Positions 46,776-58,374 of a stretch of 64,000 nt of DNA are shown here, one piece after another. Made by a program: the position numbers and the translations under genes. A model generated the notes under the pieces. It saw only the letters and a list, made by a program, of their open reading frames with translations. It did no database searches and was not told where the DNA came from. The stretch's first letter is position 1. The number at the start of each line of letters is the position of its first letter. Source of the stretch: Talpa occidentalis (taxonomy: Eukaryota; Chordata; Mammalia; Eulipotyphla; Talpidae); the NCBI RefSeq assembly GCF_014898055.3, contig NW_023601433.1, positions 67,962,767 through 68,026,766 on the forward strand, written 5' to 3'.

Positions 46776-49560
46776 AGCTTTACAAACCAATACTTAGAAA
46801 CTTGGGAAACGAGCAAAAGATGAAACTCATGAGATGAACTAAGCTTCTGTGTCTTCTACATTCCTGCCAATAATGTTCTAATTTAATTAGTTAGGGATTT
46901 TTTAATGCTCCTTCGACAATTCTAGCCAACTGCCAGAATTGAGACCTGGGTTTAGCACTTTAGTATCATACTACATAGGAAAAATTCTTGACAAGACTAT
47001 ACCTTAGTTCCTATGACTGGTAAAAGAAAGCATCAATAGCAAAAGAAGTCTTGTTAATGAAATATGACAGTCTACCAGCATTTTGCTGTCACAGGGTGTT
47101 AGGAACTTCCTCCAGACTTAGTTTTGCATTTTCTAAGCAAAGGGTTCCAATTGAATGATTTCCCAGTTCCTTCTAGTGCTATGAGTCTATGAAGTCAATA
47201 TATTAAAACCTTTATTATCCACAGTGGATGGCCCACAAAAAATGTTTACTCTCAGGACTGTCTCCCTTCACTTCACCTTATCTACCAGTATATTTTCAAG
47301 GAATGCACATGAATTTTATTTTTGGCCTAAGCAGAACATGAAGAGGAAGGAAAGAGTCATCTGTGTGTATGTGCAAGTGAAAGCCATTCAAAGGATAAAT
47401 TAAATGATTTTGAGGGATTATCTGCTGTTTTGGATTATCCACCTCACTGCCTCCTCCAATAGCGTTGATAATTGAAAGTTGCCTGTAGTCTGATTGCTGA
47501 CTGCTGGAGGATCCATGTTGCCAAGGAAGCTGTGGCTGCATGCCAAGTAACGACCTGATTAATTATCCTTTTCTTTGTTTTGTCCCAGCTCTCCATAAGC
47601 TTCCCTCACCAGAGTGGTGTCCAGTTTCAGGAGCATGAAGAGAACAGTAAGTCCTCAAAATGAGCAGTCCCCACACCCCAAGACAAAATATATTGGAGAG
47701 ATTCCCCCTCCTCTCAGTCCTTTGCTCGCTGCTCTAATTGTTGACTGTACATACCTGAGACAATAGTTAAATCAAGGAGGGTCTGTTGAGTAAGACTGAC
47801 TTTCCACACAGAAGGTTTCAGCAAAATGTTCTCTCTTCTTCTGCATAAGGAGGTCACCCAAAATAGCACACCAGAGGCTTGGGTGTAAGAACAAATGACC
47901 GTGACCGTGAGGTTAAACCTTGTCCCGACTTTGCTTTACTATGACCGGACTTAAATGAGTAATTGTCTTTGTGTTCTAGTTTGGCGTCCCATCTAGAATT
48001 CTGACAGCCATTTCTAAAACTGGTTTTAAAGAACTACCTGCCATTCCCAGGGATATTAGATGGCACTGAACTTAGGACTACAGGACAGATGCATTGGTTG
48101 CGCTGGGTGTGGGCTGCACAACAACTCCGGAAGAGTTGTACCAGCAAGCAGCGAAACCCATGTACATTTCTCTTTGACTGGTCTGATCTCAGCACCAAGG
48201 GCTACGGACTTTTTCTCCCTATGGACTCCAAGGGCTTTGATTGCCTGTGGCTCAACCAGTGGCCTCAACATAGTCCCAAAGAGGCTGTGTCTGGTTTTTA
48301 ATGGGTGTGCTGCCAGGGGCCAACTCTGTGCTGGTCTGCTGGGTATTCTAATGTTAGTGTTCCCTTGCTGGCCTCTGGTTGTGTCGCTGTCACTCCCTGG
48401 GAAGCAACCCTAGAAGGGTTTGGTTCTCTTACCACCAGAACTCTTGTGGTAGAGTCATCAGACCTCAGGCGCCTGCTCCATCTGAGGTCAGTGGTAACAA
48501 TTATTTCCATGAGAACCAGTTTGATTTTACAAACATTTCATACAACTCTTTTAAGAGCAGGGTGCTGTCCTTAGGCAGCTGGAAGGGCAAAAATTTCCCT
48601 CTTAGAACTTACCTGTGAAGTGGATTCAACAGTAATGTTACTATGAGCTTTTCATGAATCCAGTTGTAAATCGATTTGGGAGTTTGTCCAAATGAGTTGG
48701 AAAGCACAGCTTTCCTGTGTGGGTTGACTCAGAGAAGCCACTGTTTTAAAACCACTGGAGCTCAGGGTTCCCCTCCAATGAGATGGTTCCAGACATTTCC
48801 TGAGGTCAATAAAAAGAAGCTGAGCCTGAGCCTCTATTAGTAGAATAGGCGAGTTTTCAGATACTCAGACACTGCTTTACACATACATTACTCAGGTATC
48901 TAAGTCATGGCTACTTGGTCTCATTATCTAAATATGTCTGTAGATATAACTTACTAGTTTGTCTTTCTTTCTTTCTGCCAAAGAACAATTTAACCTTTAA
49001 AAACACATATTGGGTTTAAAATAATACTAATAGCTTCAAAAATGACCTTTAGCCGAGTCTAAACTGGTTAACACATCCACAGATTTACTGGTGTGTAAAA
49101 TGCCAAATTGTTGTTCTCTATCTGTTCACTAAATTTCTTTATAAATTTACCTATTTCCCCAAGATTACCTGTTGAAAAAAATGGTGACCAATTAGATTTC
49201 CTTAATTATCAAAGGAATATGAATTAAAAGTAGAGGATAGGAATTTTTACCCACCAGGTAGTCTTATTAGTAAGGAAACTAATAATTGCCATATATTGTT
49301 GGTGTGACAGCTAGGAACATATTTTAACACAGAACTACTTTTGAATAGAAGGAAAGGTTTTATGTGCAAAGTTGCTCAGCATCATACTAATTTATACTAA
49401 TAAAAGATTACAGAAAAATCTATATACCCAATACAAGGGAATGTTTGAATGATTAGTAAACTTGTAATCAAAAATTGCTCTAGTGGAGAACATTGAAAAT
49501 GTTGATAATATACAGTTAAGTAAAAGGCAGCATGCAACACAGGGCATGGACAATGGCAAC
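46776..49560. other. Unassigned DNA, no gene recognised
   Basis: 47890-48620 is less AT-rich and contains several overlapping open frames (for example 48060-48413 and 48305-48574 on +). The peptides do not match a family I know and frames change often, as in an old repeat or retropseudogene. A T26-type run lies at 49564-49589. Confidence 0.35.
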
Positions 49561-49925
49561 TCTGTTTTTTTTTTTTTTTTTTTTTTTTTAATTCAACGTA
49601 TGCAATGTGTTTCTGGAGACAACCTCCACCCAATACCTTCAACGTTTGCTTAGTGACTTAAGTCAAAACCTAGGAATTGAAGGCCATTCCCAGTGAGCCC
49701 AGTTCCCCCCCACCCCCACATTTTTGTGCCTCCCTCAGAGCAAATGCTCACAAGGCACCCTGCTTCCAGGCCTCTGCACAGGCTGTTTTCTTGCCCAAAA
49801 AGTGCTTTTACATTCCCATCTCAGTGTGTCCCCATCCTCCTTGACAAGCGTTCTCTGTACCATACAGTTGACCATTTAAGGTCTTGCATTCTGCTCTAAT
49901 ATTTCATGTGCCTTCTGCATTTTTC

Positions 49926-50198
49926 TTTTTTTAAAAAAAGATTTATTTTTTATTTATACAATAGCTGGGGTACTGGCCAGAGATGCGGGAGGGTGAGAGG
50001 ATTCACCAGAGACAGAGTGGGAAGCAGACAGGCAGACAGACTGAAAGCACTGCTGAGGGGAGTGGCAGGCGCCACAGGAGAGGTCTGCCTTGCCATGTGG
50101 GAATCTCCCTGGCCAGCCAGGAGTCGAACCCGTGCTGCAGAGACTGTGGACAGCTTCACAGTGCTGTGCTCAACCTGCTGCGCCACAGGGGAGGCCCA
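49926..50198 (-). mobile_element. SINE, subfamily B, full length
   Basis: It runs from 'aaagatttattttttatttatacaatagctggggtactggcc' to 'gcgccacaggggaggcc', with B box 'gagtcgaaccc'. The perfect TSD ccttctgcatttttc lies at 49911-49925 and 50199-50213. Confidence 0.95.
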
Positions 50199-50898
50199 CC
50201 TTCTGCATTTTTCATGTTCATCCAGGGCAGGTTGCATGTACTCAGGAAGGCGAAAGCTCCTAGGAGGCATGTGATTATTTTATCATGTTTACCAAACACT
50301 CCCTGAACTGTATTCATGAATAAATCAAAGAGTTACAGTAATGCAGATGCCTTGCTGCAGTTTCAGGGAACCTAGCAATCAGGGTTTCATAATCTGGCCA
50401 GGAGTGGAACAAAATTTTGTTGGAAAAATCTTAACTCACGTGGCATGACAAAACAATATTTGTGACTTAAATGTGAGTTGGCCTGCCCGAGTGGTAGTAG
50501 GTTAAGAGATCTGTGGGAGAAAGAACTTGGAGCGATGCAGCAGTGTCAGGAGGCTGACTGGGGACCCTACCCCCATGTCCCCTGCTCTGCCTGGACTTGG
50601 TGCTCAGCCCTTCACTCCAGATTTGGCCCTGGGTCTATTAAATAGACAAGACCAAGGTCAGTGGGAAGCAAAACACAGCAAGTGTCTATCAGGAAGTCAA
50701 GATAACACACAATAAAAATGAAAGTGCTATATAAATCGTTCATGATTGGAAACATACAGGTCAGGATCCAGGGCAAGATGCAGGATCACAATGACAGAAT
50801 GTCTCTCAATATTATTTCTGATGATACCAAGTCAAATTACATTTAATACGTTTTAAAATAACCAGCTTACCCATATTATTTGATATTAGTAACAAGAG
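50199..50898. other. Non-genic span before the L1
   Basis: Nothing is recognised. Confidence 0.35.
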
Positions 50899-51121
50899 CT
50901 GAAATTGAATCTTTTTTTTAAGATTTATTTATTTATTTTTAAACAAATAATAAATTTTATTTTTATATTCCCCATACAATTGCAACCCCCCCATTCTGAC
51001 CCCAATCCCTCCCCTCCTGCCCCTCACCCCCCAAAAAGTGTCTCTGGTTCATAGTTTTTTGTTGATTTTGATTTTCGCTTTCTTATAGTTACTCATTTTT
51101 CTGGTCCCTTATTTAAGTTTT

Positions 51122-54100
51122 CTAGATTCCTGCTATGAGTGAGACCATCCGGTATTTTTCTTTTTCTTTTTGGCTTATTTCGCTGAGCATGATCCCTTCC
51201 AGCACCATCCATATTGCTGCAAATTGCATGTGTTTATCTTTTTTGAATGCTGAGTAATATTCCATGGTATATATGTACCACATCTTCTTAATCCAGTCAT
51301 CTATTTTTGGGCATTTGGGCAGTTTCCAAAGCTTAGCTATTGTAAATCGTGCTGCTATAAACATAGGGGTGCAGGTGTTCTTTGGAATTGATGTTTCTGT
51401 GTCCTTTGGGTAAATACCTAGGAGTGGAATTGCTGGATCATATGGAAGCTCTATGTTTAGTAGGTCCAGAAATCTCCACACAGCTCTCCATAGTGGCTGG
51501 ACCCGTTTGCACTCCCACCAACAGTGCAGAAGAGTTCCTTTATCTCCACACCCTAGCCAACACTTGTTGTTGCTAGTTTTTTTAATATGTGCCATTCTCA
51601 CTGGTGTAAGATGGTATCTCATGATAGTTTTGATTTGCATTTCCCTGATTACAAGTGATGTTGAACATTTTTTCATATGCCTGTTGGCCATTTGCATTTC
51701 CTCTTCAGAGAAGTTTCTTTTTAGCTCTTCTGCCCATTTTTTGACGGGATTATTTTCTTTGTTGTTGTTGTTGAGTCTCATCAGCTCTTTGCAGATTTTT
51801 GTGATCAGTCCTTTATCATTAGTGTTGTGTGCAAATGTTCTCCCAGTTGGTGGGGTTTCTCTTTGTTTTTGTTATTGTTGTTATTTGTTATTTGTTATTT
51901 TGTTATTGTTTGTTATCTTTGCTGTACAGAAGCTCTTTAATTTGATGTAATCCCAGCTGTTTATCTTTGCCTTCACTATCACTGCTTTGGGTGATGTGTC
52001 TGTAAAGATGTCTTTGATGTGAAAATCACGTAGTGTTTCGCCTATATTTCCTTCTATATATTTTATGGTTTCAGGTCTTATGTCTAGTTCTTTAATCCAT
52101 TTTGAGTTGATTTTTGTGTATGGTGTGAGGTAGTGGTCAAGCTTCATTCTTTTGCATGTAGCGACCCAGTTTTCCCAGCACCATTTATTGAACAAACTTT
52201 CTTTGCTCCAATGCATAGTCTTTGCTCCTTTGTCAAAGATTAGTTGACCATAAATCTGTGGGTTTATTTCTGGATTTTCTATTCGATTCCATTGGTCTGT
52301 GTGTCTGTTCTTGTTCCAATACCATGCAGTTTTGATGATTATGGCTTTGTAGTAGAGTTTGAAGTCTGGGAATGTGATGCCTCCATTCCCTTCTTTTTTT
52401 TCAGGAGAGCTTTGGCTATTCGGGGTTTTTTGTGATTCCATATGAATTTCATCAATAATTGTTCTATTTCTTTGAAGAATGACATTGAAATTTTGATTGG
52501 AATAGCATTGAATCTGTAGATTGCTTTTGGTAGGATGGCCATTTTAATAATGTTTATTCTTCCAATCCATGAGCAGGGGATGTCTTTCCATTTCTTTGTG
52601 TCTTCTTCTATTTCTTTTAACAGTGTTTTATAGTTTTCTTTGTATAGGTCCTTTACCTCTTTTGTTAGATTTATTCCCAAATATTTGATTTTTTTTGTTT
52701 CAATAATAAAAGGGATGGTTTTTTTGATTTCTTCTTCTTCAGATTTATTGTTTGTGTATAGGAAGGCTACTGACTTTTGCGTGTTGATTTTGTATCCTGC
52801 CACTTTACTGAACTGATTGATGAGTTGAATTAGTTTTTCTGTGGAGTTTTTGGGGTTCTCTATGTATATTATCATATCATCTGCAAATAGTGATAGTTTG
52901 ACTTCTTCTTTTCCTATTTGGATTCCTTGGATGTCTTTCTCTTGTCTTATTGCTCTGGCTAGGACTTCCAGTATTATATTGAAGAGCAGTGGTGAGAGTG
53001 GACATCCTTGTTTTGTTCCAGATCTTAATGGAATTGCTTTCAGCTTTTCACCATTGAGAATGATACTGGCTGTTGGCTTGTCGTATATGGCCTTTATGAT
53101 GTTGAGGTATGTTCCTTGTATCCCAAGAATTTCAAGGGCTTTTATCATGAATGGGTGTTGCACTTTGTCGAAAGCTTTCTCAGCATCTATTGATATTATC
53201 ATATGGTTTTTATATTTCTTTTTGTTGATGTGTTGGATAACGTTGATTGATTTTCGGATGTTGAACCATCCTTGTGTTCCTGGAATGAATCCTACTTGGT
53301 CGTGGTGAATTATCTTATGGACACATTGTTGGATTCTGATAGCTAAAATTTTATTGAGGATTTTTGCATCAGTGTTCATTAGGGAGATTGGCCTGTAGTT
53401 TTCCTTTTTTGTGTTGTCCTTGTTTGGTTTTGGTATTAGTGTAATGTTGGCTTCATAGAACGTGTTTGGTATTGTCCCTTCCTTCTCAATTTTTTGAAAG
53501 AGTTTGTGAAGGATAGGCACTAATTCGTCTCTGAATGTTTGGTAGAATTCATTTGTAAATCCATCAGGTCCTGGGCTTTTGTTTTTGGGGAGGTTTTTGA
53601 TTACCATTTCAATTTCGCTAATTGTAATTGGTCTGTTTAGGTGTTCTATTTCTTCTTTATCTAGCTTTGGGTGATTGTAGAGTTGTAGGAATTTGTCCAT
53701 CTCCTCTAGATTGTTGAACTTGTTTCCATATAACTGTTCATAGTAGTTACTGATTATTCTTTTGATTTCTGCTGTGTCCGTTGTGATTTCTCCTCTTTCA
53801 TTTGTGATCCTGTTTATTTGTGCTTTCTCCCTTTTTTCCTTTGTGAGCCTGGCTAGGGGTTTGTCTATTTTATTGATTTTTTCAAAGAACCAGCTCTTCG
53901 TTTCATTGATCTTTTGGATTGTTTTTTTAGTTTCAATTTCATTTATTTCTGCTTTGGTTTTTATTATTTCTTTTCTTCTACTGGTTTTGGGTTTTTTTTT
54001 TGTTGTTCTTTTTCTAGATCTTTGAGCTTCGAGATTAGGTTGTTTCTTTGAGTTCTTTCTTGTTTCTTGATGTGAGCTTCTATTGCTATATATTTTCCTC

Positions 54101-54986
54101 TTATTACTGCTTTTGCTGCATCCCATACATTTAGGATATTGGTGTCCTCCTTGTCATTCAATTCAAAGAATTTTTTAATTTCTTCTTTGATCTCCTCATT
54201 AGTCCAGTGGTCTTCCAGTAGTGTGGTTTTTAATCTCCATGAGGTAGGAAAGTTCCTTACCTTGTTTTTATGGTTTATTTCTAGTTTGATGCCTTCATGG
54301 TCAGAAAAGATGGTTGATGTGATTTCAATCTTTGTGTATCTGTTGATGTTTGTCTTGTGCCCCAGTATGTGATCAATCCTGGAGAATGATCCATGTGCGC
54401 TTGAGAAAAATGTGTACTCCGTTTTTTTGGGGTTTAGTGTTCTATAGATGTCTGTTAAGCCCAAATGCTCTAGGTCCTTATTTAGAGCTTTAGTTTTTTT
54501 ACTTATTTTTTGTCTTGTTGATCTATTCATTGTTGATAGTGGTGTGTTGAAGTCTCCCACTACATATGTGTTTTCTCTGATGTCTGTTTTCAGAGAGGAT
54601 AACAGTTGTCTGATATATTTTGGTGCTCCTTCGTTTGGTGAGTATATGTTAATGAGTGTTATTTCTTCTTGAAGTATTGTCCCCTTGATCATGATGTAGT
54701 GACCATTGGGGTCTCTTTTTATTTTTTTGAGTTTGAAGTCTGTTTTATCTGATATAAGTATAGCTGTTCCTGCTTTCTTTTTTGGTCCATTTGCTTGTAG
54801 GATTGTTTTCCATCCTTTAACTTTGAGCCTATTTTTATCTTTTGTAGCTAAATGTGTTTCCTGGAGATAGCAAAAGGTTGGGTTTTGTTTCTTAATCCAG
54901 GCTGCAACTCTGTGTCTTTTTATTGAAGAGTTTAGTCCATTTACATTTAGAGTTAATATTGATATGTTAGCATTTGTATTTGCCAT
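51122..54986 (-). pseudogene. L1 ORF2 (endonuclease and reverse transcriptase), broken
   Basis: ORF2p nicks target DNA and copies L1 RNA into it. The first segment (54986-53964) is the endonuclease, with LTLNVNGLN, QETHL, VGDFNTPL, SRIDHILG and SDHEG carrying the catalytic Asn, Glu, Asp and His. The second (54126-52339) is the reverse transcriptase with [13 protein letters not shown]. The third and fourth (52441-51881 and 51781-51122) are the C-terminal domain with [18 protein letters not shown] and the [11 protein letters not shown] end. Breaks: frameshift in the T10 run at 53992-54001 (+), frameshift in the T8 run at 52394-52401 (+), and an expanded (TTGTTATT)-like stretch at 51868-51922 (+) that brings in a stop. 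Confidence 0.95.
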
Positions 54987-55058
54987 TGTGTTTGTCTTTC
55001 CTTTGATTTTATTTATTCTTTTAATAACTTTTTTTTTTTTTTTGGCCTTCTTTCGTTG

Positions 55059-56106
55059 TTATTCGTCCTTCTGAGGTTCTGGCTTTAGGATTCCTTGTAG
55101 TATTTTTTGGAGTGGGGGTTTAGTCGTAAGGAAATTCCGGAGTTTCTCTTTGTCTGGGAAGGTCCTTATTCTTTCTTCATAGAGGAAGGAGAGCTTTGCG
55201 GGATAGAGTATTCTTGTTTGGCATCTGTTTTCTTGGAGTCTGTTGACTATGTCCCTCCACTCTCTCCTTGCCCGTAGTGTTTCTTCAGAGAAGTCTGATG
55301 TCAGCCTGATTGGTTTTCCTTTGAATGTTATCTGTTTCTTCCCTCTTGTTAGTTTCATTATTTTTTCCTTGTCTTGGATTCTTGGGAGCTTTACTTTTAT
55401 GTGTCTTGCTGTATTTTTCCTTTCGTTGTGGAAGTTTGGTGTTCTTCTTGCTTCTTGTATATCAATTTTCAGCTCCTTCTTCGCGTTTGGGAAGTTCTCT
55501 TCAATTATCTCCTGGAATATTTTCTCTGTTCCTACATCTCTCTCCTCTCCTTCTGGAATTCCTATAACTCTTATATTTCCTTTCCTCATGGAGTCAGATA
55601 GTTCCCGAAGTCTTTTTTCGTTCTTTTTCCTTCGTACTTCTCTTTCCTTTTCTGTTTTGGTTCTTTTTATATCTGTGTCTTCAAGAGTACTTATTCGTTC
55701 TTCCATTTCATCTATTCTGCTCATTGCCTTTCCCAGAGTTCTTTAGTTCCTCCATTAATTCTTTGATCTCCTGCGTTTCTTTTGCTTCCCTCTTTAGGGA
55801 CTCAATTTCCTTCTTCTGATCATTGTTTTCCTTTATGAGTTCTGTCATTTTTTTAATCACGGCAATTTTAAATTCTCTTTCTGGAAGGCTCAGAAGTTCT
55901 TCCAAGTTACTGTCATTGCAATCTGGGGGGTGGTTTTCTTTTTGTGGTGTGCTTTTTTCCTGAGGAGTTGCTAGGTTGCATGTGGTTCTTCTACTCCCTA
56001 CTGTCTGTTTTCTAATTTGTCGTATGCATGGGGACACTGTGTTGCTCGGACTGGCCGGCATCTTAGGTGAACTTCTCCGCTCCCCTCTGGCTCCTCCAGG
56101 AGCCAT
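55059..56106 (-). pseudogene. L1 ORF1 (RNA-binding trimer protein), one frameshift
   Basis: ORF1p coats L1 RNA. The N-terminal part (56106-55708) holds a Ser/Pro-rich start and the first heptads (LEELLSLPEREFKIAVIKKM). The second part (55724-55059) continues the coiled coil (MSRIDEMEERISTLED), then the RRM region (IRVIGIPEGEERDVG, EIIEENFPN) and C-terminal domain (RREWRDIVNRLQ, RILYPAKLSFLYE). The two lie in different frames; a small deletion near 55735-55745 separates them. The combined size of about 350 residues suits ORF1p. Confidence 0.93.
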
Positions 56107-57311
56107 CTCTGGCTTCCGAGGGAGCTTTCTGCTGGTTTCAGGAAGACTTTACTGAAGAAATGTCCCTGTTCTAAAATGGCAACGCAGGACTCAGTCCCTG
56201 AGCATCCGGTCTCAGGCACACTCTTCTGCGCGCCCAGTCTGCCCCGGCCGTGGGTGCCTGTTCCCTCTGTGGGCTCAGACTGCTGGTTGGAAGGGGCCTG
56301 GTGTGGGCTAACTTCCCAGCTGGCCACTGTCTCCTCCGGGAACCTTCTGCCCTTTTCAAGCAGACTTAAGAAATTTCCCTGTTCTATGGGGTGTTAGTGA
56401 CTTTTTTTTTTTCTGGTCGCTAGGTGGCGCCAGAGATCTCTCCTATTGTCCTTGGGGGGCTGTTTTTCGCCCCCCCCACCCCGTGGGACAGGGAACAGAG
56501 CGGGAATGGTAGGGTAAACCTCAACGGCTTTGGGGTGCTGTGTCTGCCTTGTGCCCCACCGTCCTGGAGAACCGACGCCCCGAACTTTGTGCCCCGGGTC
56601 TCAGTTCAAAGCCCTCAGGTCCAGGACGCGGGCTGTAGCCCAGTTCAGTGGCGCGGGAATGGCGCCTTTTGCACCCGCTCCCGCGCCTGGGCACCTGGTT
56701 CCTGCTCACTCAGGGAGGGACTTTCACCCCAGTGAGGGCCTCCGAGCGTCTCCCCGCAAGCCTAGGTCGCAGGCGCGGGGACCTGGGCAGCGGCGATCCC
56801 GCTCCACGTTTGCTTTTCAAGCGCGCCAAGCGCACCGCTTTTCCGCGCAAGCTGACCGGCCGGCCCGGGGCTGTGTGCGGGTCTCCTCCGATGGTCTTTG
56901 TTCTTCTCTAATGGTGCCGGAGCCGTTCGCTCACCGCCGTGGCGAATCCTGCAGGGTTCTCCACAGCTCCCGTTCACGGGGTGTGGTGGCTGCAATAGTT
57001 CCTTTCCACTCACAGTCCCGCTTGCTGCGTCGTTTGTTCTTGTTGGTTGTTTTGGTTTGTTGTTTCCCTCCTCTCTGCTGGTCGGAGAGTGCCGCCTCTG
57101 TGGGCGGGGGAGGGGAGCAGGGTTCTGCACTTTCCTCCCTTCTGGTCCTCTTTTATGGCCACTTTCTTCTTCAGGCAGTTTGCTGGCGTCACCCGTTTAT
57201 CTTCCGTGTCCCGGTTCTCACTGGGACCTGCCGCTTTTCCTCCCTATTAACTTTTTTTAATGGGAGATCTTACTCGCAGCGTCTCCTCGCCACCATGTTG
57301 CTCCGCCCTCT
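56107..57311 (-). promoter_or_regulatory. L1 5' UTR (internal promoter)
   Basis: The 1.2-kb region upstream of ORF1 is GC- and CpG-rich, unlike the rest of the L1. It should carry the internal Pol II promoter. It makes a local CpG island that might be mistaken for a gene promoter. Confidence 0.85.
57293..57299 (-). promoter_or_regulatory. YY1 site at L1 start
   Basis: CCATGTT on + (CCATNTT core, within GCCACCATGTTG) lies 12-18 bases inside the L1 5' end. A YY1 site in this position is known to fix the L1 transcription start. Confidence 0.65.
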
Positions 57312-57326
57312 CTGAAATTGAATCTT

Positions 57327-58374
57327 AATGTGGTTCATGAACCTACTCAGCAGAGTTTTATTATTTCTAAAAATGCTTTGTGTAATCACAGTATTTTATC
57401 ATTAAAATTGCCAGGTTTTGTGATACAATATATTAGATTCATAATTAAAATTCTATTGTCTATTAATGCTACCACAGCATTTCCCCCAAGCAAATGTTAA
57501 AAAAAAAAAACAAAAAAACAAAAAACTTATATTCTTTCAAGGATGAGTGAGTTCCCCTGTGAGGAGAAATTCCTCCCTACACATGCTTGATTTATTAATG
57601 TGATCTATCCAAAGAAGAATAAAATAGTATAAGTGTGTTAATGAGGCCTAAGAGCACAAATTGGAATACTTATCCCCTTGCCAAAAGAGAAAAATTGTTG
57701 GTCCACACAGCCCACCTCTTCTGTGGTTTTAAAGTCACACTGACTCTTAAGGCTCATCAAGCATTGTAGTCAGAGACATCATGGAAACAAATAAAGAATA
57801 TAATGAAAGTTTTTTAAAAAGAAGACTCTAGTATGAGCAGAATAGCTTATTCTATGCCCTGTGCTATGGGTGGGGGACAAGGGTGAGGAGTTTGGTCTCC
57901 ATCTGCCACCCACAGGGCTCTAGGGCAGGAGATTTCCACCCATTTGCCATAAATAGGTGACAGGAGGGCAACGACAGTGCTGTAAGTTAGGTAATAGGTG
58001 CTCTCAGGGAATTTGGTGGAGGATGACCCTAAGCGCTAGTGTACAATATAATACTAGGTGCTTGCTGACAATGCCCCAAAATCTAAAAAATAAACTAATT
58101 GTTGAAAATGTGAGATTGTGCCCAGGGTATACACTAAAAAAACACAAAACAAAAAACTGAGTCTGGTTTGTGGAATTTGTGAAAAAGAAGGGAGGAGAGA
58201 AAGTGGAAAAGAATGAGGGAGAGAAAAAGGTAGGGTGGTAGGAAGAGACTGATGAAGGAAAAGGACAAAAAAAGCAATGACTTCAGTGACTTTGTCCGTA
58301 CCCCATCCGCAGTCTTCAATGCACTTTCTCATATTTTATCTTGTTTCCGTCTCATTACACCTTTGATGGGAGCA
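57327..58374. other. Intergenic DNA, no gene seen
   Basis: AT-rich with A-runs at 57500-57525. Nothing is assigned. Confidence 0.35.

Larger units (their letters stand above)
50914..57311 (-). mobile_element. Full-length L1 (LINE-1), recently inserted but disabled
   Basis: A complete 6.4-kb L1 lies in reverse: CpG-rich 5' UTR (57311-56107), ORF1 (56106-55059), ORF2 (54986-51122), 3' UTR and A-rich tail (51121-50914). A perfect 15-bp TSD, ctgaaattgaatctt, flanks it (50899-50913 and 57312-57326). Both ORFs carry frame breaks, so it cannot mobilise itself. The long open segments and perfect TSD mark it as one of the youngest L1 copies in the window. The tail end copies the local SINE tail (see findings). 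Confidence 0.97.

Noticed and set aside
49564..49589. T26 run as a poly(A) tail of a processed pseudogene
   Set aside because: No recognisable gene sequence or TSD lies next to it.
51382..55746. Plus-strand open frames rich in Ser/Phe/Leu
   Set aside because: They are antisense shadows of L1 ORF1 and ORF2.
56176..57315. 261-codon plus-strand frame and neighbours
   Set aside because: They are antisense to the CpG-rich L1 5' UTR; composition artefact.
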